Of a stretch of 64,000 nucleotides of DNA, positions 46,122-56,992 are shown piece by piece. The stretch is from Pyrus communis (taxonomy: Eukaryota; Streptophyta; Magnoliopsida; Rosales; Rosaceae): contig NC_084811.1 of assembly GCF_963583255.1 (NCBI RefSeq), positions 15,146,088 through 15,210,087 on the forward strand. The letters are read 5' to 3'. Under the pieces are notes generated by a model. It was not told where the DNA came from. It did not search any database and saw nothing but the letters and a program-made list of their open reading frames with translations. Position numbers and translations under genes: made by a program. How positions within the stretch are numbered: the stretch's first letter is position 1; the number at the start of each line of letters is the position of its first letter.

Positions 46122-46139
46122 TGGCGCCGTTGCCGGGGA
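46122..46139 (+). other. Primer-binding site of A2
   Basis: TGGCGCCGTTGCCGGGGA five bases after the 5' LTR; perfect tRNA-Asp type. Confidence 0.93.
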
Positions 46140-46232
46140 TTAGAAAATTTGCTAATCCCTTGGATTGTTTGTTTCTGTATTGTCTTTTAGATTTAGTTTT
46201 TTTTTATTTGTGTTTTGTTTGTTAAGAACAAG

Positions 46233-47300
46233 ATGGCACTTGATAATGCTTCTCTTTTGTCACAACTCATGGAAAGGTCCCAAATGCAAAGAGTTGATAT
46301 ATTCAATCTTCAATCAAGGAATAACGTGTTTTCCAATACTTACAATTCGGATTGGAGTGATCATTCAAACTCTATGTGGTGGGAACCTCAAAATGCTCAA
46401 CAAGGAGGATATTGGCAGCCACCACAACCTCATATTCAATATGCCCAACCAAACTCAAGTTCGTCAATAGATTATAATCAAAAGCTTAATGAATTAATTT
46501 GTTTGGTGCAGGGCTCACAAATTCAAGACAATGAGGCTCAACAAGAAGGATATTGGCAGCCATATGAGGAGTTCTATTCAACGCCTATGCAGCCACCACA
46601 AAGGTTGGACCACTTGGATAAGCAAATTGGGCAGATCGCGGAGTTCGTAGGACAGTTTCGAGACCAAGGCGAACTCCCTAGTTCAACCATTGCAAATCCG
46701 AAGGGAGAATTTGAAACTGCCAAGGAAATCATGTTGAGAAGTGACAAGGAGGTTGGAACGGACCCTCAACCATCAAAATCAAATCACAAGGAAGAGGAAT
46801 ACACCCAACCCACGGAAAGGGTGGAAACACCTTTACCGGAGGCACCTATTGCTCCTATGCCATCTAATACAGGTATGGTTGTTCCAAATTTCATTATTTT
46901 TAACCCTGTTCCAAGATTCATGACTTCCAAGGAAGAAGAAGGTGAAAAAGACATCTTGGAAGCCCTTCCAAAGGTGACAAGTAAGGAATGTCATGAATTC
47001 ATCAAAGAGGACGTTCTTGAAACCACAAAATCCAAAGAAGTTAAATTTGATGACATTGGACAAGTCATAACCATCACTTGCAATCTGGCCAAGTCCAATA
47101 TCCCTGAAACTTTCAAAGGAGTGGTGTTTGTCATTGAGTTCTTATCGGACAAAACAAGTAAGTTTTTTTTTCCAAATTCCATTAGATTTTATACTAACTT
47201 GCTATTTTTTTTTAATCAGGCACCTACACTAGAATTCAAACCACTGCCGGTTCACTTCAAGTATCACCTTCCATTCAAGGACCAATTTCATGCCGTTTGA
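46233..47300 (+). CDS. gag: Full gag-like ORF of A2
   Basis: Uninterrupted, 355 residues from MALDNASLLSQ to PFKDQFHAV. Layout: short N-terminal helix (about 1-25), Asn/Ser-rich segment, two GGYWQPP/EGYWQPYEEF repeats (about 60-120), helix LDHLDKQIGQIAEFVGQFRD (about 127-146), a Glu/Pro-rich middle, KDILEALPKVTSKECHEFIKED, SNIPETFKGVVFVIEFL, and the C-terminal TLEFKPLPVHFKYH that recalls the protease-RT linker of Athila-like pol. No CCHC knuckle, protease or RT. It is probably gag truncated and fused to a pol scrap. A GTAAGT...TACTAAC...CAG segment (47158-47219) inside it looks like a short intron. The ATG chosen is the one shared by A1 and A3. Confidence 0.78.
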   Translation: MALDNASLLSQLMERSQMQRVDIFNLQSRNNVFSNTYNSDWSDHSNSMWWEPQNAQQGGYWQPPQPHIQYAQPNSSSSIDYNQKLNELICLVQGSQIQDNEAQQEGYWQPYEEFYSTPMQPPQRLDHLDKQIGQIAEFVGQFRDQGELPSSTIANPKGEFETAKEIMLRSDKEVGTDPQPSKSNHKEEEYTQPTERVETPLPEAPIAPMPSNTGMVVPNFIIFNPVPRFMTSKEEEGEKDILEALPKVTSKECHEFIKEDVLETTKSKEVKFDDIGQVITITCNLAKSNIPETFKGVVFVIEFLSDKTSKFFFPNSIRFYTNLLFFFNQAPTLEFKPLPVHFKYHLPFKDQFHAV

Positions 47301-47325
47301 TTTTATTTATGTTAATAAAAAAAAA

Positions 47326-47356
<31 letters not shown>

Positions 47357-47388
47357 GAAAGATACTAAACATGGAGAAAGGTGGAGCT

Positions 47389-48060
47389 TCACAAAGGTTG
47401 TTTGCGTGAAGCCCCACTACGAGGCGCAGAAGCGGAAGGCATAAAAGCGGGAGGCATAGAAGCGGGAGGCATCGGAGCGGAAGCCATCGGAGCGGGAGGC
47501 ATCGGAGCTAGAGCATTCCAGGCCTCAATACTTGGCCAAGCGCTGGATGACCCAGGAAAAAGGTGCCTCTGGAGATAAGACGCAAGCCTTTGACGGTCAC
47601 TGTGAATTCGACCCTCAGATTCTTGCAGCTCATCAAGCTTCCTCTTCATCCCCGACGAATAGTTATTTGCAAGCACATGCAAACTTTTATTCTCGTACTT
47701 AAGCTGCTGGATCTCTTGCTTAAGTCTTTCCACCTCTGCCATCAACGATTCCACTTGGCGGGACCGAGCAAGCAGGCGTTGGCCCATGTTGGACACAGAA
47801 CTTGCACACTGAACACTAAGTGCGAGGGACTCTTGAACGGCCAACTCATCGGACCGTCCTGACAGCAGCCTACTATCTTTTGGAGTGATGAGGTTTTTAG
47901 CTACTATTGTAGCTGTTGTGGCGTCCTGCATCACAGAGTCTTCACCTGAAAGAGGACCGTTAGAAGATAAAAAAGAAGGGCGCCATACATTACCTTGACG
48001 GGGCGCAACCGGATCGCTGCTGAGACTCAAATCTAAGCTAAGGTTCGATGAGTTTGCCAT
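47389..48060 (-). CDS. aORF protein, A2 copy (reference copy)
   Basis: It is a 223-residue antisense protein, unrecognised family. Residues 1-20 are Ser/Leu-rich (SNLSLDLSLSS); 21-90 are conserved and polar (GNVWRPSF, MQDATTATIVAKNL, ELAVQESLALSVQCASSVS). Residues 93-150 form an unbroken leucine-heptad coiled coil rich in charge, which suggests oligomerisation. Residues 150-180 are SDRQRLASYLQRHLFPGSSS, and 185-212 are Met/Pro/Ser/Ala repeats. No signal peptide, membrane segment, zinc motif or enzyme motif. ATG has G at +4 and an A-run before it. It is convergent with gag (88 bp apart). Upstream (48061-48620) lie G-boxes and a TATA-like box. It could be a captured host gene fragment or an element-specific accessory protein such as the antisense ORFs known from some Tat-lineage elements; the sequence does not decide. 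Confidence 0.78.
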   Translation of the reverse strand: MANSSNLSLDLSLSSDPVAPRQGNVWRPSFLSSNGPLSGEDSVMQDATTATIVAKNLITPKDSRLLSGRSDELAVQESLALSVQCASSVSNMGQRLLARSRQVESLMAEVERLKQEIQQLKYENKSLHVLANNYSSGMKRKLDELQESEGRIHSDRQRLASYLQRHLFPGSSSAWPSIEAWNALAPMPPAPMASAPMPPASMPPAFMPSASAPRSGASRKQPL

Positions 48061-51000
48061 TTTTTTTCAAAAGTGTTCAAAGAGAAGGGGTGGATGGAGT
48101 TAAAATTTCACAAAGGGCCGGAGTCGAGTTTCAGGAATGGGAAATCTTCAGAGTGTGTGTGTTGGGGTGATTGATAGCTCTATAAAAAGCCAAGATGATG
48201 CGTCCACCGATTCAAAGAGCCGGGTTTTCCGGCGTAATTTAGGCGACGCTCCCTCGACTTTTCAGAAAACGCGTTCAACTTTGTCAAAAGATTTCTGACA
48301 AAGCTGAAAACACGTGGAGGCCATCATCGCATCTACACATCTTTAGCCGACAAGCGCAAAGTTCGGCGACGCTTTCTCTGCTTTTCAGAAGACGCGTGCA
48401 GCTTTGTCAAAAGGAGCCGCATCTGCACTACCACGTGTCGTTCAGAAAGCGAAGGGGCGTCATTCAGAAATCGAAGGGGCGCCTGCTCAGAAATCGAAGA
48501 GGCGTATTCAAAGATCGAAGAGGCGCCACTATTTCAAAGAGCCCGATTTGCGGGATCAAAACGTTTGTCGACAAGGGTAAAAAGTACCACCACTTGATAT
48601 TATCTCTATATATGTCGACCTTCGTCTTTTATGGCAGGGCAAACCTGAAGAAAATGCCCAACTCTCCCTCACCTCTAAGGGCGCACTCCCAGCAAAGCCT
48701 TTCAAAATACTCAATTCTTTCTTCTTCCCCAAAGATGATACCAGATGCCTGGAGTACATATGACCCAAGAGGAAACGGCGGATTGAAGCATGTGCTGATT
48801 CATTCACCGCTTCTTCAAAGCAAAGGTATCTCATATCATCAAGGTCAAAAGCAAAAGTATCTCATATCATGCTCTTTCCCTGTCTTTTTCTTTGTCCTTG
48901 TTCTTACTTGCATGGCAAAGTAAAAGAAGCAATCAGCCGGCACTTGGAGTCAGTCTTCCGATCTGGAGCCAACTGCTTGGAATCTATTCCTGATTGCTTA
49001 CCTAGCGTTGCTCTCGAGTAGTCATCTTCAACGGTTGATACACTTCCAGAGAAGGGACCACTCCTGCAAAGATTGAACAAAGAAACAGATAACAGGAGGA
49101 AGCTCAGACCTTCGGGGGAAACCAAAAGAACCATCCTGCTGCCCAGTTCAAGAAGTAGCACAAAGGAAAATCAACGATGGGCAGAAACCAGTTCAAGAGT
49201 AAGCCTGTGGAATCACAAAGATCAAAGCCTCAATGCAATCACCAAGGAGAAGAGGGAATTTACACTCCATAACCAGATTTGCGTCCCTAAACTCTTCTCT
49301 TTGTTAATTACATTATGCCATGTTTAAAATGTTTAGTTGCTTTTTGTGTGTTTACTTATGTTTTGTGTGAATCTATGCTTAAAACATTGAGGACAATGTT
49401 TGATTTAAGTGTGGGGGGGTAACTAAGTATATTTAATGCAAATTCGTGGGATTTTATCACCCATAACTTCAAATGTTGTTCCTTGCTGTTTTAAGGTGTT
49501 TTTAAGTTGTTTTAGAGTGTTTTAGTGTGTTTTGTTTTATAATTCGAAAATCCCATAAAAATTTGAAAAATTGTTTTGAAAAACCCAAAAAGAGTTGTTT
49601 TAAGAGTCGTTTTTGTGTGTTTGTGTCTTAGGGTACCTTCCAACACAATGATAAGGATTTGGTTTATAATTGCATGACGGTTAGAAAGAGTTATAAACAT
49701 AGAGAAAAGTTTGATTTACTCTTGGTATATGCTTGGTTATGGTTATAATGTATGACTTCACATGCAATCATAAAAGAAAAAAATTCGTTTTTGTAACATG
49801 CTTGAAGGAAGAAACTCAAACAAACGCTACATCCCTGTGAGACTCGAGCCATTACTTTCTTTGGAGAGTTATTTTCTGTGATTCTTTATTTTCTAAAGTT
49901 GTTGCATGATCTCATTATTCCTTGCTTGGTTGCTACTTAGAATGCAATTGTATCATGAGAGAACTAAATGCTAGAACTCATGCCCATTTCATTCAAAGCA
50001 TGTTATTGATTTGCATAACACATATTCAAGAAGAAGTTGTGTAGTGACCACCACCATAGCCAAATAGCCTTACTTCCCATACTTCGTATATGTTGTAAGT
50101 TTTAACCCCGTTGAGCCTTGTTTAGCCTTTATTCTTTGTTTACCCACATTTTCCTCACCTAGCCTAGTTTAGGACAATCCCCACCCTTGTTCTTAAAAGA
50201 TAGTGAGCATGACTTAATTGAATTCCTTTTGAGTTACATTATGAAAGAAAATAAGTGTGGGGGAGAGAATGTTTAAGTGTTTATGTTTTGAGATTCAAAA
50301 GAAAAGAAAAAGAAAAGAAAAGAAAAAAAAAAGAGAAAAGAAAGAAAGAAAGAAAAAAGAGCTTAAAAAAAAAAAAAATGAAAGAATAAGTGATTGAAGA
50401 AAGGTTCCAAAACACCAATTCTGGGCGTAAATTGTCTAAATTCTCCCCTTTTGTTCAAAAGTTGAGTTTTCATTCAAAAGTGAATTCTAAGTTGATTCAA
50501 ATGCTTTGCTCACTATTTCTTTAAAAACCTTTGTTTTCCATATCTCTTCTTTGTTATCCACATACCCCAAGCCCCGTTACAACCCTTGACTTCTATCTTG
50601 AGTGTTGTGTATTTCAATTTGTGGAGTTTGAACTTGGTATGAGCATATGGTATCACTGGTTCTCGCGTCTAAGTAGTAGCATTCCATTCATGAGATCATA
50701 TCTAAACATGCTTATTAACTCCAGAAAATGCTTTCCTTATTATAACATATGTGAGTGTTCGTCTACATGTTTACATCAATCTTCTCACATATACCTAGTG
50801 TAGGGTGTGTAGTCAGAAAATCTGTGTGAAAAACGAGAGTACATCTAGTAAGAAATTGAGGGAATTCTCTAAGGCATGTTACTACATTCAAAACATGGTT
50901 TTAATTGCTTAATTGTGAACTAGTATGTGGTGACTATGATTAAGAATGTACTTAAGTGTAAAGATGGCTCAAATCTGTGAGAATAATGATTTTTAACTTG

Positions 51001-51101
51001 TCATGTGCATTGGAAGTCCCTGATACGGTTGTTGGAAGGTGTAGGTTGTGTTTTGTTCTTTTTGTTTTGTTTTTCTGTTTTGCTCGAGGACTAGCAAAAG
51101 C
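48061..51101 (+). other. A2 aORF 5' flank and 3' UTR, no sense gene
   Basis: It begins with the promoter-like block. The 3' UTR has the perfect hairpin at 49382-49401, then PPT-like boxes from 49406, 50252 and 51102, and an A/G-rich tract at 50295-50390. The middle part (about 49800-50600) differs in detail from A1 and resembles C and the 1655-3433 piece, so A2's 3' UTR looks mosaic. Confidence 0.65.
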
Positions 51102-51117
51102 TAAGTGTGGGGGTATT
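51102..51117 (+). other. Polypurine tract of A2
   Basis: TAAGTGTGGGGGTATT immediately before the 3' LTR start at 51118. Confidence 0.9.
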
Positions 51118-53131
51118 TGATAGGAGCATATTTATGCGACTTAAATGACTTGTTCTCGTACATTTACGTTATGTTTCTTTAGTTATTTTAGTACTTTAAG
51201 CTATTTTCGTGTGTTTGTAGGTCCAAAGGGCTAAAGGAGCAAAAAGATGCATTTTGGAGACTTTTGGAGCACTTTTGGGCTAAGGACGGATAGCTTATGC
51301 TTGAAGCCAAAGTGTTGGACGAAATTGAAGACCTAATTGGAGCCAAAGTGTTGGAACCTTGTTCTCTTTAGTTTTAGGACATTTAAACCTTTCCTAATCC
51401 CAATCATGCCATGCATAACACACATCCATTCTAACACATTGTCATTGCACATGCATTTCCTTCATTAGTTAACCCACATGCACTTATCACTTATCATCAC
51501 CACATATCATATCACTTAATCACTTATCACTTATCATCACCACTTAACCACTTATCATATCATAACCACATATCATATCACTTATCACTTATCACTTAAC
51601 ATATCATCCACCTACTTCACCTACAACATCCACCACCTACTTCACCTACAACATCCACCCACTTCACCTACAACATCCACCCACTTCACCTACAACATCC
51701 ACCTACTTCACCTACAACATCCACTTCACCTACAACATCCACCTACTTCACCTACAACATCTACCTACTTCACCTACAAATGACATAGCCATATGTTCCC
51801 TCCACTACTCCTATAAATACCCTTGCATTCATTTATTCATGGACATCTCATTTCATACACAACACATTACAAACACATTCTCCCTTCCCTAGCCGTGAGC
51901 TTCCCATCCATTCCCTTATAATCCAAACACCACTCCTCATCCATTTCCATAATCCCCCAAACCTCACCTTAGACCTTGTGCTACAACAACGAGGAAGATA
52001 AGAGGGCCTAAACGTTCATACAATTCAAGTGTGAGTTGTTGGAATGTTTAGGTGTTTCTTTGATTTCAAAGTTTAAATTCAATTCTCTTTGTTTTGTACG
52101 TATGAGGAATGGAAGAGAAGAGTGCCTAAACGTTCATACAATTCAAGTTTGAGTTGTTGGAATGTTTAGGTGTTTCTTTGATTTCAAAGTTATGAGGAAC
52201 TAAACCCCCTTTAGCTAGGGGGTGATTCGAAATATATGTTTATGCTTGCATTTTGATTTGATTACTTCTAATTGCATTTCATAAGTTGTGGATTCAATTT
52301 GTTTAACCGTTTGATTGATAACTTATTTATGTATGTTTATTGAGAATGCGCGCTTAATTTTCATGCATGAATATGAGGCTAGAATATAAGTGAGTTTCAC
52401 CTAATAGTTACGAACTTATATTCACAAGTAGTGGAGGTTGCTTATAAACAATCGCGTTCAACGAATTCTTGGCATAAGTTTCATGCGTATTCCATAGTAA
52501 CGAATGCCTCGTCAACACTTATAGTTTTCATGATGCTTAATGATCTTTGATTGTATCTTTATTGTGCTTTTCACGTAAAGGACTTTTGGAGAATGTTGTG
52601 AATTGCGTTGCGCTAACCCATCCAATTCATTAACTTAAGGAAAACTTGACGGTTAATTTAAGCGGACCTAATTAACCCGGGGCGTTGAGAATTAATGATT
52701 TATTGAAATGCAATTGGAAATCTTTTTATTATGCAAGTGTAACATGTATGGAGATGAACCCCTTAGCTATTCTATCATCCATTCATTCCATTTCATCAAT
52801 TCCATATTTACATTCTGTTTTAATTTGTTCATTTAATTTAATTTCGTATAAACTTAAATCCCCCTTTACTTTAATGTCAATTTAATTAGAAATCATTTTA
52901 GTTTGTGTTTTTAAAAGCATTTTGAGTCTTTGGTTTGTCTTAGTGTTTTAAAGTTTAGTTTTACATTCTTTGAGTCTAGTTTAGTGTTTTATATTGTGTT
53001 TTTACGTTTTTGAGTCAAATCCAAGTGATTAACAATCCCTCCTAATCCCCGGTCCAGAACGATCCCTACTTGCATCTTTACTACAATTGTCAAAAGAGGG
53101 TTTAATTTGTGCGCGTATAAATCCCGCATCA
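51118..53131 (+). repeat. 3' LTR of A2
   Basis: Same length as the 5' LTR with identical minisatellite structure (51608-51778); followed by target copy CAATT. Confidence 0.95.
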
Positions 53132-53136
53132 CAATT

Positions 53137-53449
53137 GATACGATTCTTTGAAGTGGCAATCTTTTGAGTTGAATGAATGACAAAATCTTCATTGGTTCTT
53201 ATTAGTTTGTTTAAAGCATGTTTTAACCAAGTTGTTTGCAGATTTTGTAAATGTTTGTGGGTGTCATCACTGTAAACCCTCAGGAGACACAACTCCTCCA
53301 ACTAGGGACACCTAGGGGTTCAAAGGCTTGTTGCACATGCTCAGTGCAATCGTTTAGCCAGCGAAAGTGGTTTAGTTAGATGTTTGTATTTTGTGTGTTT
53401 TAGTTTTAAGTTTGCTCGAGGACTAGCAAAAACCAGGTTTGGGGGTATT
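53137..53449 (+). other. End of the B 3' UTR with its PPT
   Basis: It resumes B after A2. It ends CTCGAGGACTAGCAAAAACC then AGGTTTGGGGGTATT (about 53435-53449), the B polypurine tract; TTTGGGGG replaces the GTGTGGGGG of the A elements. No gene. Confidence 0.8.
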
Positions 53450-55431
53450 TGATAAGTCATATTTTGCATGCATCTATATCTCCCTTATTTGGCGTCTTTG
53501 TGATGTTTTGGATTAAACTAGTTGCGTTTTACATTGTTTTGTGTTAGTGTGCAGCCAAGTGTGTACTAAGATCAAAGGGAAAGCAAATGAAGTAAAAACA
53601 TTCCAGAAATGATGTGAAGTGTTAAATGGTGCAATTCGGCCATATTGAGTGATTCTAATCAAAGCAAGCATTGAAATCAGATTATGTGGTTTCAACATCA
53701 AAACATGCATTCACATGCATGTCACAACCTTGGCCGTGTGTTCCCATATCATCCCATCATTTGATGCAATTCTAGCACCAAATCAGATTCCTCACAATCC
53801 CATTTCCATCACTTAATTCATTTCAGCCATTTTGACACCAACAAACACAAACATCCATTCCGTGCACTCCATTACATTTCTACACATCACCTTTGCATTC
53901 CCATCTCTTTCATGTCCAATCCGTGCACTTCCATACCCAATTCCAGATTATTCTAACAGTTTCAGATTGTCCACTCCCTTGTGGCAGACTTTGCACATGT
54001 ATCTTGGATTAAATATCCATATACCTGCAGATTATGTCCATTCCTTGCATCCTTTATTCCAGAAATTCACTCATCCCTTTACCCATGCCGTGTGCCCATT
54101 TCACATTTCCAGAATTTGTACAAACAATTCACTTTTGGCAGATTCCACTCATGCTTGCAGACATTCCACATGTGTTTTGGATTAAATAAACCACACTTGC
54201 AGATCATGTCCATGCTTTGCAGGTATCACACTCAGAAACCCATCATTCCATCTGATTTATGCTCTGCCATCTGAGTTAAACAAATGTTAGATCCAATCTG
54301 AATGTTGGGGGATCACACACACTCTATTTGGCTGCATTTTCTGTCCATCATTCACTCTAATTCGTCCTCTCCATTGCATTGCATTCTACATTCTTCTCCT
54401 TTCACAGAAACTGCTCATTTTCTCCCCCTTTCCCATCCGCAAGGTTCCTTCTTCATTTTCAGTCCATTACACACTCTAAAACCCCCCCCTACTTCACTCC
54501 ATTCTCTGTCCATTTCTGTCCTAAGGGCAGAAACCATCCAAACCAAACCAATCTACTTCATCCGCACCACATTTGGAGAAGCAACACCAAGGAACTCTTC
54601 AAGGACTTCAACATCAGTTTTGGCTTCAAGGGTTCATTCTTATCAATTCTATGTTCATTCATGTTTCATATGTTTATGTTAAATCTTTTGTAGACATGAA
54701 TTGTAACTAAGCTTCCTCTAGGGATTCGATGTAACCTTGCAAAGTTTGCCATGTAATTAAGTTAGAATGCTCATTTTGTCCATCTATTTCTTGTTTCATT
54801 TTCTGTTTTAATGGTGACTTAATGTATTGATTTTAATGTTTGATCATCATTTGAATTAATCACTAAGTTGTGTAGCCAAGATTAAAGCACACATCATGCA
54901 TAATCTTGGTAGATATGTGAATGAATGAAGGGAGTGTTTAGCACACATCCTGCTGAGTTACTCCCTTTGGTTTTATGAAAGTTTCTTGTACATTACATAA
55001 TCTTGATTATGAACCAAAGTTGCACATCACAATTAGGCTCATGATTAGAGACATTTGATCAAATCCACACATCATATGGTTGATCATATCCAAGTGAAAC
55101 AAACTCAAGAAATAGGTAGATGAATGAGTATAAACTAACTTGACAAACATGGATTTAATTGAGCAATGGTGAAATCGAATCCCTAGTTTCATTTCCATTG
55201 ATACTATCTCGTTATATTGGTTGTTGATTCATTTAGTTGTGTTTACTTCTTTTATTTATGCTTTTAAGTAACAACAACAAATCTGCTCAATTTGATTAGT
55301 TTGATTCATTTCTTAGATTTCTTGCAAATAAGTAGTTACATAGGTCCAATTAGTCCCTGTGGATTCGACACCCTTACTTATGCCATTATACTAAACATAT
55401 TCTAGCATTAGGAAGGAATATTACATCAACA
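53450..55431 (+). repeat. 3' LTR of B
   Basis: 1982 bp. The first part is nearly identical to the 5' LTR, then it diverges from about 54773. It is followed by GCATG and the continuation of LTR D. Confidence 0.92.
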
Positions 55432-56992
55432 GCATGCGACAATTCAAATCATTCTCCAATGGTTCTCAACATGAATGCATAGAAGAGATACAATGAGAGA
55501 TCATTATGCTCTATGAAAATTATAAGTGTTGACGAGGCAATTGTAACTATGAATGCATGATACTTTTGCCAAGAATTCAATTAACGCGGTTGTGACTAGC
55601 AACCTTCACTACTCATGTTTATAAACTTGTGACGATTAGGTGAAACTCGTTTATAAACTAGCATCGAGTTTATGCATGAAGACTAAGTATGCATCCCTAA
55701 TCAACATACAAAAACAAGTCTTTAATAAACATGATAATTGAATTGCAATCACAAATTAACAAATCACAATTGGAAGAAATCAATTCATATTTCAAACATA
55801 TCCATGGCTTCAAACTTTCCCCTAACTAATTAGGGGTTTAGCCACTCATGATTACAACAAACTTAGACAGTAATAACAAAGTAAACATTGAAAACAAGAA
55901 TCGAAGTACACCTAAAAATTCCAACAACTCAATCTTGAATTGTATGAACGTTTAGGCCTCTTCTCCTCTAGTTGCTGCGGCACAAGGGGTTTTGGTGAGT
56001 TTTGGGGGTTATGGATGATGTAGAAGGATGTGTTTAGGGTAGGGATGGATGTAGGGGAAGGTAAGGAGTGTTTTTGGGCAGAAAATATGAAGAATGGTGA
56101 AGTATGGTAGTGCTAGAGAGAGGGGAGGAATTTCTGGCGTGAATGAATGTGTATGAGAGATGGTTTTCTGAAATGGAAGAGTGTGTGTTTTGTGGCTGCA
56201 ATGCATGCTTATTTATAGGTGAAATGGGGGGAACATGATGACTAGGAATTAGGTGGAAAGCTGAAATGGTGATGGGAGATGCATGTGGCAGAAATGCATG
56301 TGATTAAAGGGTGGGAATGCATGTGTTTTGACAGAAAATAAAAGGGAATGTTGGAAATCTGGAATGGGAACCCACGACATGGTTGTTTTCTGGTGGTGAA
56401 TGGGTTTATGTTTGAATGGTGCATGTGGGTTGATTATTTAAAGGGAGTGCATGTGGAATAAAGGTTGGAATGAACATGAAATGCACGGTTTTGAGAGATG
56501 ATTATGGATGCATGTGTTGAATGATTATGGGTGTATGTGGGTGGAAATGCATGTGGGAATGCATGTGATTTGGCTGAAATGAAAGGTAGTGGGAAGTGCA
56601 TGTAAGCCACGGCAAGGAATGCATTTTCTGAATGAATGAAGGCAGGTTATGTGGAAGGGCTTGAACAAAGGTAGAAGCATGGCACAAAGGTGAATGGGTG
56701 ATGTGTGAATGTGGTTGAATGATTAAAGTGTAAATGATTAATGAATGGTTCTTTGTTGATGGTGGAAATCTGAAATGATTAAGTGGAATGTGCATGTGGC
56801 TGCAATGATGGTGTTTTGCACGGCAATGATGGAGAAAGAATGTGTGGATGTATGGTTGTGTTGGTGATGAATGTGAACTCTTTGTTCTTCATTTTCATTC
56901 CTTTGGTCTTCAATTTCGTCCATCTACTTGGCTTTAAGCATATGCAATCCATTCCAATCTCTAATTTGCTCCAAAAGGCTCCGAAAGGCATC

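Larger units (their letters stand above)
44103..53131 (+). mobile_element. Complete, very young non-autonomous LTR retrotransposon A2
   Basis: The LTRs are 44103-46116 and 51118-53131, both 2014 bp; flanks CAATT at 44098-44102 and 53132-53136. Only one LTR difference caught my eye (G at 44133 against A at 51148). PBS, full gag-like ORF, full aORF and PPT are all present, so this is the best preserved member of the family here. It has no pol. It lies inside the 3' UTR of B. Confidence 0.96.
37250..55431 (+). mobile_element. Complete B-type LTR retrotransposon, carrying nested A2
   Basis: The LTRs start TGATAAGTCATATTTTGC and end ATTACATCAACA; flanks GCATG at 37245-37249 and 55432-55436 form the target duplication. 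Without A2 the element is about 9.15 kb. It has a gag remnant but no pol, and a 2.6-kb central block (about 40270-42905) shared with C and the A elements, including aORF. Its LTRs, leader (39257-40269) and 3' end (42906-44102, 53137-53449) have no counterpart in the A elements. Confidence 0.93.
36629..56992 (-). repeat. LTR D (reverse, C-type), split by element B and cut by E
   Basis: 36629-37249 plus 55437-56992 read as one continuous reverse LTR once B and one GCATG are removed. It starts TGATGCGAAAATAG and carries the GCC/GGC hairpin (about 36860-36894). It has the reverse leader palindrome (about 55909-55955) and CATGCA-rich U3 (56270-56640), and runs into TCCAAAAGGCTCCG, about 100 bp short of its U3 end, where E is inserted. 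Confidence 0.85.
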
